From Paludibacteraceae bacterium (GTDB lineage Bacteria; Bacteroidota; Bacteroidia; Bacteroidales; Paludibacteraceae): DNA of 64,000 nucleotides. The translations under genes were made by a program, and so were the position numbers. How positions within the stretch are numbered: position 1 is the first letter of the stretch; every line of letters starts with the position of its first letter. Below, one piece after another: positions 1-8,658 of the stretch. The stretch spans positions 1 through 64,000 of the forward strand of contig JAFTCC010000018.1 in assembly GCA_017454915.1 (NCBI GenBank). The letters run 5' to 3'. Under the pieces are notes generated by a model that did not search any database, had not been told where the DNA came from, and worked only from the letters and a program-made list of their open reading frames with translations.

Positions 1-1
1 C

Positions 2-937
2 GAAGAGGTCTGCTTTGGCGAGCCGTACGACTTCTACGGCGAGCTATTGGACAAGTCCAGCACGTACACTCATTTGGTCGAGAACGCGGACTGCGACACT
101 ATGGTAACACTCACGCTGACGGTGCTTAACAAGGTCGATGACGTGCATTTGGAGGTCAGCATCGCCGAGGGCGGCTCCTATAAATGGCACGGCGCGGATT
201 ACAGCGAGGCGGACGTTTACGAGTACCCGACTACCGACGCTCACGGCTGCCCCTACACGGAATACCTGCACCTGATGGTGATTCCGCATTGCGTTACGAC
301 CAAGACGCTGACCGAAGAGGTCTGCTTTGGCGAGCCGTACGACTTCTACGGCGAGCTATTGGACAAGTCCAGCACGTACACGCATCTGGTCGAGAACGCG
401 GACTGCGACACTCTGGTAACACTCACGCTGACGGTGCTGCCCGAGGTCGAGGACGTGCATATCGAGGCGGCAATCCCCGAGGGCGGCTCCTATAAATGGC
501 ACGGCGCAGACTACAGCGAGGCGGACGTTTACGAGTACCCGACGACAGACGCTCACGGCTGCCCATACACCGAATACCTGCATTTGACCGTGATTCCGCA
601 TTGCGTTACGACCAAGACGCTGACCGAAGAGGTCTGCTTTGGCGAGCCATACGACTTCTACGGCGAGCTATTGGACAAGTCCAGTACCTACACTCACTTG
701 GTCGAGAACGCGGACTGCGACACGATGGTAACGCTGAATCTGACTGTTTTGCCAAAAGTTGAGGACGTGCATATTTACGAAACGATAGAAGAGGGCGACG
801 CATATAAATGGCACGGCAAACGGTACACCGAAGGGGATGTGTATGCGTATCCGATGGCCGATTCGCACGGCTGCGCCTACAACGAGTATTTGCACCTGAC
901 GGTGAACCCCGCGATAATAGTCTATGGCATAAGGATA
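2..937 (+). repeat. 312-bp tandem repeats in the surface-protein gene
   Basis: The string GAAGAGGTCTGCTTTGGCGA begins at 2, 314 and 626, so the period is exactly 312 bp (104 codons). The first two units differ at only a few, mostly silent, bases. The third is conserved up to about 750 and then diverges (YKWHGKRY and AYNEYLHL instead of YKWHGADY and PYTEYLHL). More units may lie to the left of the window. Confidence 0.93.
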
Positions 938-1651
938 GAGGAGCAGTGCGGCGGTCCCGGCGTACTGGACATTGAGATACAGAACAACGGCGTGCCTGCG
1001 ACGGTGGAAGTTCAGTTCTCACAAAACGCATTGGAACGCGGCTTCCAGAACGGTGTATATGAACTTCACGGCGACCACATCAGCGTGCCTTATGACGCTC
1101 GCGCCGGGCATTATTTCGTTAAGGTGATTGTGCGTCAGGGCGACAAAGTGCGCTACAGCAAAAGCGTGAATTTCACTCTGCTTTATCCATCCACAGTGCT
1201 TGAGCAGGGCTGGCTTGACGCGGTGCTTGTGTTGACGCACGACTATAACGGTGGCTATGATTTCACGGCGTTCCAGTGGTATAAGAACGGGCAGAAACTT
1301 GTGGGTGAGACAGGACCTTATATCTACCAACCGCTGACGATAGGCGCGGCATATCAAGCTCTGCTCACCGATACCGAAGGTCTGACGCTAATGACGTGTC
1401 CGCTTATTGCGGTGCCGTTTGTGGACATTACGATGTATCCAACCGAGGTGCAACGCAATAACATAATCAGGTGTCATGTCAGCCAGCCGGCAGACATCAT
1501 GCTCTACAGCGCCGTAGGACAACTGATAAAAACATATACTGTGCCTGAAGGTGACTCTGACATCACAGCACCTGAAACATCAGGCTTGTTTATGGCAAAG
1601 ATAGTAACAATCAATGGCGACAAGAAAATCATTAAAATTATCGTGAAATGA
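2..1651 (+). CDS. Repeat-rich secreted surface protein with T9SS sorting domain (5' end missing)
   Basis: The frame is open from the first bases of the window, so the start lies outside; 549 residues are visible. The first ~310 residues are tandem modules of about 52 residues of two alternating kinds, one with YDFYGELL and GCD-like VENADCDT, the other with YKWHGADY and HGCPYTEY. A pair makes a 104-residue unit that repeats with almost no change at DNA level. These resemble the cysteine-containing repeats (G-Y-F-G ... GCDS-V-TL-L-V) of large Bacteroidota adhesin-like proteins. An Ig-like stretch follows, and the last ~75 residues (MYPTEVQ ... LYSAVGQLIKTY ... KKIIKIIVK) look like a type A T9SS sorting domain, so export to the cell surface is inferred. 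Ligand unknown. The next gene starts at its stop codon (ATGA), suggesting translational coupling. Confidence 0.85.
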   Translation, partial: EEVCFGEPYDFYGELLDKSSTYTHLVENADCDTMVTLTLTVLNKVDDVHLEVSIAEGGSYKWHGADYSEADVYEYPTTDAHGCPYTEYLHLMVIPHCVTTKTLTEEVCFGEPYDFYGELLDKSSTYTHLVENADCDTLVTLTLTVLPEVEDVHIEAAIPEGGSYKWHGADYSEADVYEYPTTDAHGCPYTEYLHLTVIPHCVTTKTLTEEVCFGEPYDFYGELLDKSSTYTHLVENADCDTMVTLNLTVLPKVEDVHIYETIEEGDAYKWHGKRYTEGDVYAYPMADSHGCAYNEYLHLTVNPAIIVYGIRIEEQCGGPGVLDIEIQNNGVPATVEVQFSQNALERGFQNGVYELHGDHISVPYDARAGHYFVKVIVRQGDKVRYSKSVNFTLLYPSTVLEQGWLDAVLVLTHDYNGGYDFTAFQWYKNGQKLVGETGPYIYQPLTIGAAYQALLTDTEGLTLMTCPLIAVPFVDITMYPTEVQRNNIIRCHVSQPADIMLYSAVGQLIKTYTVPEGDSDITAPETSGLFMAKIVTINGDKKIIKIIVK

Positions 1652-2589
1652 GAAGATTAAGCATATTGATATTAAGTCTGGAATTGTCGCTGATGCTCAC
1701 AGCGCAGCACTATATTGGCTTTGGCGCTAACATTCAGTTCCCACGCCACATTGACAACATTTCGTCAACTTCAGCCAAAATGGGCATAGGCGGTGGAGCC
1801 GAGATGATGTACGCTTTCCGGTACCGTTATTTTCTGCTGAATGCAGGCTTGGGTTTCGATGCCGGCAAAACGCGCCTGACACTTGACGATGAAACCCTGC
1901 AAGCAGACATGGTGGACACGCGCGGCTTGCGTTTCACCTACAACGGCTATTTGAACAGGAGGACAGACGCTGCTACGTCTATCAATGTGGTTATTCCACT
2001 GCGTGTGGGGTTTGAGGCTGAAAATTTTTATATGTTAGCCGGTGTTGACTATGCCGTGAGGGTAGGCGGCTCAACGCTGCAAAAGGCAAAACTGATGACC
2101 GAGGGGGACTACAACGGTAGATACTATTCGGTGTTGACAGATATGCCCAATCACGGTTATCACGACTATGAAGACGAGAGCACGAGCGGCAATGTGTCGT
2201 TTAAGGCTGACCTGAAACTGGTGGCAGAACTGGGATTGACAATGGAACTGAAAGCCGCTAACAGACGCTTGAAACCCATTCTGCGGATAGGAGCGTTTGT
2301 GGGATACGGTGTGCTCAACGTGCTTGATAATTCAGCAGATAAACCATTGACAGAATTGGATTTGAAACAGTATATGCACGTGAGAATGAACCATGTGTAT
2401 TCAACTGCCGCTGCAGCAGGGAAACGAGTCAATAACCTTACGTTCGGACTTAAGGTTACATACCTCATTCCTGTCGGTGGCAGAAAAGTGCCTGCGCATC
2501 CAAGCTATTGGATTAGTCCGTCGGAACGCAGGAAGTGTCTCTGCTACATGCCGGCAGGCAATAATTATACGCCGCTTGCTTGTTATTAG
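1648..2589 (+). CDS. Putative outer-membrane beta-barrel protein
   Basis: A 313-residue protein starting with a probable signal peptide (MRRLSILILSLELSLMLTAQ, cleavage likely after TAQ). The rest alternates short polar and aromatic/glycine strands (YIGFGANIQFP, RYFLLNAGLGFDAG, FYMLAGVDYAVRVGG, ILRIGAFVGYGVL, LTFGLKVTYLIPVGG), the pattern of an outer-membrane barrel. No family is recognised with confidence. It overlaps the stop of the upstream surface-protein gene by four bases (ATGA), so the two are probably co-translated; a role as anchor or partner of that protein is only an inference. Confidence 0.7.
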   Translation: MRRLSILILSLELSLMLTAQHYIGFGANIQFPRHIDNISSTSAKMGIGGGAEMMYAFRYRYFLLNAGLGFDAGKTRLTLDDETLQADMVDTRGLRFTYNGYLNRRTDAATSINVVIPLRVGFEAENFYMLAGVDYAVRVGGSTLQKAKLMTEGDYNGRYYSVLTDMPNHGYHDYEDESTSGNVSFKADLKLVAELGLTMELKAANRRLKPILRIGAFVGYGVLNVLDNSADKPLTELDLKQYMHVRMNHVYSTAAAAGKRVNNLTFGLKVTYLIPVGGRKVPAHPSYWISPSERRKCLCYMPAGNNYTPLACY

Positions 2590-2608
2590 AAAAAAATGTG
2601 TAACTTTG
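2580..2608 (+). promoter_or_regulatory. Bacteroidota-type promoter for the 2637 gene
   Basis: TTG at 2580-2582 and TAACTTTG at 2601-2608, 18 bases apart, fit the Bacteroidota -33/-7 consensus. The start codon lies 28 bases downstream. Confidence 0.6.
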
Positions 2609-2636
2609 CGGAGTTATCACATTCTAATTTCTTATT

Positions 2637-4376
2637 ATGAAACACTTGTTACTTGCCATTTTAACGGCTTTTTGTGTCAGTTCATATGCATTAGACCCTT
2701 GCGCCGACGCTATACGAGTTACCGATGACTTTTCCGCAACACTCGAACCCGGGACATATTACTTCGTGTCAACCACTTCATACCTGCCGTTGTCGATAGA
2801 GATTTACCCTCAGGAGCAGTCGGAGAATGAGCCACAAGCGGAATTAGACCTGACTTGCACGCCAGGGCATTATGAAGACGAGGATGTGCAACAAATTGTG
2901 GATCTTATTACTGGCGCGGGATTTTCGTTGCCCGCAAGGCCTTATCTTAAGCCCATCACAGTAGATGAAGTTGAAGGATATTCGTTGAGTTTCACAGGTG
3001 ATGTATTTCCTCAACTCTACACGCGGTTCGGGATTGTATATCCAGTAGAAGTACACGTGAAACTTAAGCTTGAGCAAACGAGTCTCGTACATGCGTATTC
3101 TGAAAGTAGGCATGCGCAGTGCCTCGATTATGCCACCAGTATTGACCTTGGTGACAGCATATTTATTGCTGACGGTGACGAGTCGGCTGTTGTTGAGTGG
3201 CACGCGTCGCAACTGTCGCGCGACGAGTATGCAATCGTGTGGAATGGTGAGCCGGCAACTTTTGTGCTTGGGGCTAACTGCGATGTCAAACTTGATGACA
3301 TGTATAGTATGCAATTGCCGTTTAACCCGCACGACACCATGTACATTATACCAGAATACTCGAAGATTTTCCTGCAGCAGTTCAAGACTCCGTTCATGTA
3401 TGCACGGCACTATGGCGGCGCGGGGTGGCTAAAATTTGTGCCATGCCATGTGCCGAGGTTCCTGCAGAACATTGTCATAGGTGGTGTGAATGCTGTCATC
3501 GACAATGAAAAAATGACTATTACCGCCATCTTGCCATACGGCACAGACAGGGCAGAGGCGCTGCAGAACGCCGTTTGCAGCCCCGCATTGTCGCCCATGA
3601 CACAGACAGGACCGGAAATAATCAATGACGGTAACACCCTCCGCTTTGGTCCGCTGGAATATGACCTGCAGGGCGTTGTGGTGGCTGAAAACACCATGAG
3701 CCATGATGCCACACTCGCCGAAATAACTATTGACGGTGTGCCGATTGAAGACTTCTCGCCGAGCATAACCAATTACCAAGTCGTAGTTACAACGTCAGAG
3801 CCTTATGTTAGTGCACAATGCAACGACAGCAAGGCGGCATACGAAGTGGATATTGTAGGTGAACAGCCGGCTACCATTACGATAACCGTAACCGCTGAGG
3901 CAGGAAACACTCTTGAGTACACCCTCTCAGTGACCTACGACTTGCCGCCGTTGTCATCAGACGCTACGCTATCAGCCATCATAATCGGCGGTGAAAACCT
4001 GCAAGGTTTTTCCTCTGACGTGTTTGAATATGAATATGATGTTATAGGCAGTGAGTTGCCAACTGTGGATGCTGTTGCCAACGACGAAAACGCCTCATTA
4101 ACCATTGTTGAGCCAGTTGCTGAAAATGCTTATACGGCACAAATAACGGTAACGGCGCAAAATGGGGCAGAACTGACTTACACAGTCAAACTCAACTATA
4201 ATAACACCGCGATAGTTGACGCAGAGGCTGATGCGAGTCATGATTTCACTCATGCCAGAGTTTATTCCGCAACAGGTAAACTTGTAGCGAAAGACTATTC
4301 AGCTGCCCAACTGCCTGCAGGCATTTACCTGCTGCGTACGGCAACAGCGTCGAAAAAAATAATAGTGTATAAGTGA
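2637..4376 (+). CDS. Secreted protein with cadherin-like beta-sandwich repeats and T9SS sorting domain
   Basis: A 579-residue protein with a clear signal peptide (MKHLLLAILTAFCVSSYA). The first ~290 residues match no family I recognise. Three weak repeats follow from about residue 290 to 530, with the pattern DATLxxIxIxGxxxxxFxxxxxxYxxxV (for example SSDATLSAIIIGGENLQGF), typical of the cadherin-like beta-sandwich domain of secreted Bacteroidota proteins. The final ~40 residues (ARVYSATGKLVAKDY ... LPAGIYLLRTATASKKIIVYK) look like a T9SS type A sorting domain. Probably exported to the cell surface. It has its own promoter, and a bidirectional hairpin terminator follows. Function unknown. Confidence 0.8.
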   Translation: MKHLLLAILTAFCVSSYALDPCADAIRVTDDFSATLEPGTYYFVSTTSYLPLSIEIYPQEQSENEPQAELDLTCTPGHYEDEDVQQIVDLITGAGFSLPARPYLKPITVDEVEGYSLSFTGDVFPQLYTRFGIVYPVEVHVKLKLEQTSLVHAYSESRHAQCLDYATSIDLGDSIFIADGDESAVVEWHASQLSRDEYAIVWNGEPATFVLGANCDVKLDDMYSMQLPFNPHDTMYIIPEYSKIFLQQFKTPFMYARHYGGAGWLKFVPCHVPRFLQNIVIGGVNAVIDNEKMTITAILPYGTDRAEALQNAVCSPALSPMTQTGPEIINDGNTLRFGPLEYDLQGVVVAENTMSHDATLAEITIDGVPIEDFSPSITNYQVVVTTSEPYVSAQCNDSKAAYEVDIVGEQPATITITVTAEAGNTLEYTLSVTYDLPPLSSDATLSAIIIGGENLQGFSSDVFEYEYDVIGSELPTVDAVANDENASLTIVEPVAENAYTAQITVTAQNGAELTYTVKLNYNNTAIVDAEADASHDFTHARVYSATGKLVAKDYSAAQLPAGIYLLRTATASKKIIVYK

Positions 4377-4419
4377 TTTGTGGTTTTATATCCCATTAAG
4401 TCAATCAGACTGCATTATA

Positions 4420-4466
4420 AAAATTGCTCACACTCATATAAGCGAGTGTGAGCAATTTTGTTTTTT
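4420..4466. terminator. Bidirectional hairpin terminator between convergent genes
   Basis: Perfect 16-bp inverted repeat: AAAATTGCTCACACTC at 4420-4435 and its complement at 4444-4459, with an 8-base loop. A T-rich run follows on the plus strand, and A/T-rich sequence lies on the other side. It sits between the converging 2637 gene and rfbA. Confidence 0.9.
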
Positions 4467-4506
4467 ACCGTGGTCGGTCAACTGACAGACTGGCCGAGTT
4501 CAAATA

Positions 4507-5373
4507 TTAGTGGCAAGCGAGGTCAATGAGGTATTGCCCGTAAGCTGTTTTGCTTTGGCGTTCGCCGAGTGTACGCAGTTGGTCAGAGTTAATCCAGCCC
4601 TTGCGCCAAGCTATTTCTTCAATGCAGCTCACATAGAACCCTTGGCGGTTTTGTATTGTAGCCACAAAGTTGGAAGCGTCGAGCAGGCTGTCACAGTTTC
4701 CAGTGTCGAGCCAAGCGAAGCCGCGTCCGAAGATTTCCACATGCAGCGTGCCCTCTTCAAGATATAGCCGGTTGAGGTCTGTGATTTCGTACTCGCCTCT
4801 TGCCGAAGGCTTGAGTGCTGCGGCTTTCTCGGTGACGGTGCTGTCGTAGAAGTATAATCCTGGAACGGCATAATGGCTCTTGGGCTTTTCGGGCTTCTCC
4901 TCGAGCGACAGCACTTTGCCGTTCTCGTCAAATTCCACCACTCCATACGCCCTCGGGTCACGGACGTAGTAGCCGAAAATCACAGCCCCCTTGTTAACTT
5001 CTGCCGCCCGCTTGAGCATAGAACTGAAGCCCTGCCCGTAGAATACGTTGTCGCCTAATATCAGGCATCCGGGTTCTCCGTTGAGAAATTCAGCTCCGAG
5101 CACGAATGCCTGCGCCAGTCCGTTTGGGGTATGCTGAACCTTGTAGTGAAACTCCATGCCGAGTTCTTTGCCGTCGCCCAACAGGTCTTGGAACATTGGC
5201 AGGTCGCGGGGAGTGGAAATGATGAGCACTTCGCGGATGCCGGCGAGCATGAGTGTGGATAGCGGATAATAAATCATGGGTTTGTCATAGACCGGCATGA
5301 TTTGCTTGCTGATGGTTTTGGATAGGGGATAGAGCCTTGTGGCGCTGCCCCCTGCGAGAATGATACCTTTCAT
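4507..5373 (-). CDS. rfbA: Glucose-1-phosphate thymidylyltransferase RfbA/RmlA
   Basis: Transfers dTMP from dTTP to glucose-1-phosphate, the first step of dTDP-rhamnose synthesis for surface polysaccharides; cytosolic. The 288 residues match the usual ~290. The nucleotide-binding signature GGSATRLYPLS starts at residue 8, followed by KQIMPVYDKPMIYYPLSTLM, then LILGDNVFYGQGF and the conserved C-terminal GRGFAWLDTGNCDSLLDAS. Its ATG overlaps the last base of the exonuclease stop codon (TAATG), so it is the last gene of a three-gene minus-strand operon. The other rhamnose genes (rfbB, C, D) are not in this window. Confidence 0.96.
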   Translation of the reverse strand: MKGIILAGGSATRLYPLSKTISKQIMPVYDKPMIYYPLSTLMLAGIREVLIISTPRDLPMFQDLLGDGKELGMEFHYKVQHTPNGLAQAFVLGAEFLNGEPGCLILGDNVFYGQGFSSMLKRAAEVNKGAVIFGYYVRDPRAYGVVEFDENGKVLSLEEKPEKPKSHYAVPGLYFYDSTVTEKAAALKPSARGEYEITDLNRLYLEEGTLHVEIFGRGFAWLDTGNCDSLLDASNFVATIQNRQGFYVSCIEEIAWRKGWINSDQLRTLGERQSKTAYGQYLIDLACH

Positions 5374-6119
5374 TATTTATTGCTTTCCCAGTTATTGTCC
5401 CTGATAAACTGTCGGGGTCGTTGAACCCTTTCCTGACGCTGTGCCTCGTATGCCTCGCGCTGTTCGCGTGCATTGTTGCTGGCCGCAATTTGCTCGGCAA
5501 GTATCTCGGCTTTCAGCTTTATGATTTCTTGAGGTGTAAGTTTTGGACTGCGCATGAGTTGCTCGTATATCATCAGTGTCGCCCATGCGTCGGTTGCCGC
5601 GTATTTCAGCTGCTGCGGAGTCAGCTCGGGAGCTTCCCAGTTGGTCAGCCGCTGAGCCTTCGACATCTTGGCTTGGAACACTATGGCGAAAATCTTTTGG
5701 AGGCTCATATCAACAATGCCGTACTCGTTGATGATTTTCTGCAAGTCTATACAGTTGCTCGCGCGGAAACGGTGGTGCCTGGCAAGACCTATGATGTCGT
5801 CCTTCATTGCCAAGCCTATTTTCTTTATTTTGGTTGACGAGAGTATTTGCGCCACTTCAAGAGGCAGTCCTCCGATTTTGTTGAGCCTGAACAGGTAGCA
5901 GGTGTCCATGGTTGAGAGCTGAAGCAATGAAACAGGGTGGAACACACCCCTCTGAAACGACGGCCGGCTCTCGGTGTCAAGGCCTATGGTATCTGCTTTG
6001 CTCAATTCTTCAGTGGCAGGCAACACGCCTTCAGGTGTGTCAACGACCACTATGCGGCCCTCAAAAGAAGCAGATGGCAGTAAATCTAATTCTTCGCGTG
6101 TAATACGTTTTTGATACAT
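5373..6119 (-). CDS. 3'-5' exonuclease of the DEDDy (RNase D-like) family
   Basis: A 248-residue single-domain exonuclease. The DEDDy acids are visible: GLDTES near residue 45 (first D and E), an aspartate in KIGLAMKDDIIGL, and YAATDAWATLMIYEQL (Y and D of motif III). It lacks the HRDC domains of full RNase D and ends in a charged, arginine-rich tail. The frame is open further upstream, but MYQKRITREEL at 6119 is the likely start because the preceding codons overlap the DUF5063 gene and look non-coding. It starts only 4 bases after that gene's stop and overlaps the rfbA start. DNA or RNA substrate cannot be decided from sequence. Confidence 0.88.
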   Translation of the reverse strand: MYQKRITREELDLLPSASFEGRIVVVDTPEGVLPATEELSKADTIGLDTESRPSFQRGVFHPVSLLQLSTMDTCYLFRLNKIGGLPLEVAQILSSTKIKKIGLAMKDDIIGLARHHRFRASNCIDLQKIINEYGIVDMSLQKIFAIVFQAKMSKAQRLTNWEAPELTPQQLKYAATDAWATLMIYEQLMRSPKLTPQEIIKLKAEILAEQIAASNNAREQREAYEAQRQERVQRPRQFIRDNNWESNK

Positions 6120-6123
6120 AAGT

Positions 6124-6729
6124 TTATTTATTGTGATTGAAAATTTTGTCAAACATGTTAGCGTCGTTGCCGTTTCCCTCCTCGTCCTCGTCGCCGCTTT
6201 TGTTCTCGTCCTCATTGTCGGTGTCTTCGATGGCGTTCAGGGCGGCAAGCGCGCTCAGGAGTTTGCGTCCCCAGTGCTGCCGCATGGCTTCGATGGCTGC
6301 CACTACGGCGCAGGTCATTATGTCTTCGTCCCCGGTCTGAAAATTGCCAGCCATATCTTTCAGTTCCTGATAAATGTCGGCAAGATATTCTGAAATCTCG
6401 GCAGCCGGCGGCTCGGGTGTGAAAGCCATGTCGGGGTGGAAAGAATCAAGAAAGGCATCGTGCTCACCCAATAGCGTCTGTAACTGAAGCCTGAGCGACT
6501 CGTAGTCAGCTTCAAAGACAAACTGCTCAAGATAAGCATCAACTGTGTCAGACGGGCACTCAACAAGTTGCCCCTTAATGTAAAGCAGCGGAAGTATGAC
6601 CTTGAGCTGGCGCATAAGGGTGGCTCTGTCTGGTAAGTTTTCAAGAAGTCGGCATAACTGCGCCGAAACGGTAACAAATTCTATTGTCCCTTGTTGGTAC
6701 GCAAATTGGTTTTGATGTGTTTGCGGCAT
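6124..6729 (-). CDS. DUF5063 domain-containing protein
   Basis: A 201-residue protein, mainly alpha-helical, beginning QGTIEFVTVSAQLCRLLE, with FHPDMAFTPEPPAAEISEYLADIYQELKDM in the middle and a very acidic C-terminal tail (EDTDNEDENKSGDEDEEG). I recognise it as the DUF5063 family of Bacteroidota, often found beside this type of 3'-5' exonuclease. No enzymatic motif is visible. It is the first gene of the operon DUF5063 - exonuclease - rfbA, with a promoter at 6839-6868. Confidence 0.75.
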   Translation of the reverse strand: MPQTHQNQFAYQQGTIEFVTVSAQLCRLLENLPDRATLMRQLKVILPLLYIKGQLVECPSDTVDAYLEQFVFEADYESLRLQLQTLLGEHDAFLDSFHPDMAFTPEPPAAEISEYLADIYQELKDMAGNFQTGDEDIMTCAVVAAIEAMRQHWGRKLLSALAALNAIEDTDNEDENKSGDEDEEGNGNDANMFDKIFNHNK

Positions 6730-6838
6730 GTTTCCTGTTTTTGTCGCATGACGTCCGCAAGTGATTGCGTATCAGCGTCATGTGTTAATGCGTTTCCGGA
6801 CGGGCGGGACGCATCCGATAACCTTTTGTTTTCGGCTG

Positions 6839-6868
6839 CAAAGTTAGTGATTTCTTTTTAATTGGCAA
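6839..6868 (-). promoter_or_regulatory. Promoter for the DUF5063-exonuclease-rfbA operon
   Basis: On the minus strand, TTG (6868-6866), 19 bases, then TAACTTTG (6846-6839). The first gene starts about 110 bases downstream. Confidence 0.65.
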
Positions 6869-6887
6869 TGCGCATAAGAGCGACGGA

Positions 6888-6919
6888 TTTTGCCGAGTGC
6901 ATAAAATTTCGTAATTTTG
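6888..6919 (+). promoter_or_regulatory. Promoter for the DUF4924 gene
   Basis: TTTTG at 6888-6892, 19 bases, TAATTTTG at 6912-6919: an almost ideal Bacteroidota promoter, diverging from the one at 6839-6868. The ATG at 6941 lies 21 bases beyond. Confidence 0.8.
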
Positions 6920-6940
6920 TTGTGTAATTCGTATTTCGAA

Positions 6941-7528
6941 ATGTTTACCGCATCAAAACTTAAAAAGGAAAATATCTGCCAGTATGTGCTTTATATGTGG
7001 TTGGTGGAGGATTTGGCAAGGGCTTTTAACTTTGACTCCGACCGCTTGGCTGCCTATATGATTGCGTCGAACCGCAATGAAATGGCGCAAAAAGATGCCG
7101 CTCAAGTAGATGACGAGCATATTAGAGAACTCAAAACGTGGTATGCCGACATTGCTAACATGATGCTTAAGGAGGGGCTGCGCGAACAAGGGCACTTGCC
7201 TATGGTGGCTAACACACTGCTTGAAGTGGAGGAACTGCACCTTATGCTACTAAGACTTGGCAAGGACGTAGAATATAACATGGCTTGGCGCGCAGTTGAA
7301 GGATTGGTTACAATACTAAAGAGCCGCAGCGCGAAGCCGGCGACCATGGGCGACATTGAGATGTGCATCACTTTTATATATCTGTCGATGGGACTCGAGC
7401 GGACAGGAAAGCTCAATGATGAAACAAGAGCCTCAAGAGATAGGATAAGCAGTTTTTTGGGACTGCTGGCAAAGCGCTACAAGGCTTGGAAAGACAATAA
7501 TGAAGAATTTGACGGGGCAGGGGAATAG
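6941..7528 (+). CDS. DUF4924 family protein
   Basis: A 195-residue, mostly helical protein. The N-terminus MFTASKLKKENICQYVLYMWLVEDLARAF is the hallmark of the DUF4924 family of Bacteroidota; no catalytic motif is seen and the function is unknown. The frame is open to a TTG at 6917, but that lies inside the promoter box, so the ATG at 6941 is chosen. It is transcribed alone and followed by its own spacer and the greA promoter. Confidence 0.8.
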   Translation: MFTASKLKKENICQYVLYMWLVEDLARAFNFDSDRLAAYMIASNRNEMAQKDAAQVDDEHIRELKTWYADIANMMLKEGLREQGHLPMVANTLLEVEELHLMLLRLGKDVEYNMAWRAVEGLVTILKSRSAKPATMGDIEMCITFIYLSMGLERTGKLNDETRASRDRISSFLGLLAKRYKAWKDNNEEFDGAGE

Positions 7529-7601
7529 CATGAATTAATCCGCATGAAATAGTCCTTTTTTACCTGAAATGAAAGTTTTTTTGAAAAAAAGGCGAAAAAA
7601 T

Positions 7602-7632
7602 TTTGTTATATTCACAAAAATGACTAATTTTG
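7602..7632 (+). promoter_or_regulatory. Promoter of the greA gene cluster
   Basis: TTTG at 7602-7605, 19 bases, TAATTTTG at 7625-7632, a near-perfect match. It implies a leader of about 120 bases before greA; no clear regulatory fold was seen in it. Confidence 0.8.
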
Positions 7633-7758
7633 CCACGCTAAAAGAAAAATAACTATTTTTTCATAGTTAAGGTTTAGGTTACACTGACGTTGGGTAGTTG
7701 AGAAACTGCCTGACGTCCTTTTTTGAATTTGGAAAAAATAACATAAAAAATAAAAGAT

Positions 7759-8232
7759 ATGGCAGTAAATTATTTGACAGCCGAGGGTTTGAAAAAACTT
7801 AAGGACGAACTCCGGCAACTTGAGAGCGTAGAACGGCCGCGCATAAGTGCCGCAATAGCAGAAGCAAGGGAAAAGGGCGACCTCTCCGAAAATGCGGAAT
7901 ATGACGCAGCACGTGAGGCGCAAGGACTGCTTGAACTCAAGATTTCGCAGCTCAAGGATCTGATTATGAACAGCCGAATTATCGATAAAAGCAAAATCTC
8001 AACCAAAGAGGTTAAGATACTGACCACGGTGCGCGTGCTCAACCACAAAACCAACCAAGAGGTTAAATACACGCTCGTATCTGAAGCCGAGGCCAATTTC
8101 CGTGAGGGTAAGATTGCAATAGGCACGCCTATCGCGAAAGCCCTGATAGGCAAAAAAGTGGGTGAGATCGCTACCGTGAACGCCCCTGCGGGTGCGTTCC
8201 AACTTGAAGTGCTTGAAATAACCCTTGAATAA
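7759..8232 (+). CDS. greA: Transcription elongation factor GreA
   Basis: Rescues backtracked RNA polymerase by stimulating transcript cleavage. The 157 residues have the usual two-part layout: an N-terminal antiparallel coiled coil (to about residue 75) with the acidic tip GDLSENAEYDAAREAQG, whose D and E residues are the family's catalytic acids, and a C-terminal FKBP-like domain ending GEIATVNAPAGAFQLEVLEI. It starts a plus-strand cluster with HIT, tsaB, waaA and hisS. Confidence 0.97.
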   Translation: MAVNYLTAEGLKKLKDELRQLESVERPRISAAIAEAREKGDLSENAEYDAAREAQGLLELKISQLKDLIMNSRIIDKSKISTKEVKILTTVRVLNHKTNQEVKYTLVSEAEANFREGKIAIGTPIAKALIGKKVGEIATVNAPAGAFQLEVLEITLE

Positions 8233-8244
8233 TAATTTGCCGAA

Positions 8245-8646
8245 ATGACGATATTCTCACGCATCATAAATGGTGAAATCCCGAGCTACAAGATAGCCGA
8301 AGATGAGCGTTTCTACGCTTTTCTTGACATCAATCCATTGGCTGAGGGGCATACGCTCGTCGTGCCTAAACTTGCGGAGCCCGAGGCTGACTATATTTTT
8401 GACCTTGACGACGACATGCTTGCCGACATGATGGTGTTCTGCAAACGTGTCGCTAAAGCTCAAAAGGCTGCCATCGACTGCAAGCGGATTGGCGTTGCAG
8501 TGCTGGGTATGGAGGTGCCGCATGTGCATGTTCATCTGGTGCCGCTGCGCCAAGAAGGCGACCTTAACTTCCGCAATCCCAAACTACAGCTGGCTCCAGA
8601 GCGCATGAAGGCAATCGCTGACGCCATAGCCGCCAAGTTTGTTTAG
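8245..8646 (+). CDS. HIT family nucleotide-binding protein
   Basis: 133 residues. The HIT signature is VPHVHVHLVP near residue 90, in which the histidine triad forms the nucleotide hydrolase/transferase site. The N-terminus (TIFSRIINGEIPSYKIAEDERFYAFLDINPLAEGHTLVVPK) is typical of Hint/HinT-like purine nucleoside phosphoramidases. It starts 12 bases after greA, and the greA-HIT pairing is common in Bacteroidales. Exact substrate unknown. Confidence 0.93.
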   Translation: MTIFSRIINGEIPSYKIAEDERFYAFLDINPLAEGHTLVVPKLAEPEADYIFDLDDDMLADMMVFCKRVAKAQKAAIDCKRIGVAVLGMEVPHVHVHLVPLRQEGDLNFRNPKLQLAPERMKAIADAIAAKFV

Positions 8647-8658
8647 AACTTGTTCCAC

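Noticed and set aside
606..1031. Long antisense ORF (141 aa) across the surface repeats, and further reverse-strand ORFs at 44, 356 and 668
   Set aside because: They lie on the reverse strand of the repeats, repeat with the same period and are rich in Arg/Ser/Cys without motifs; the plus strand explains the region.
2844..3410. 188-aa reverse-strand ORF within the T9SS cargo gene
   Set aside because: It has no domain or promoter and is fully covered by the plus-strand gene with signal peptide and sorting domain.
6767..6782. 16-mer GCGTATCAGCGTCATG shared with 45821-45836
   Set aside because: One exact 16-base match within 64 kb on two strands is close to chance, the flanks differ, and no repeat structure was found.
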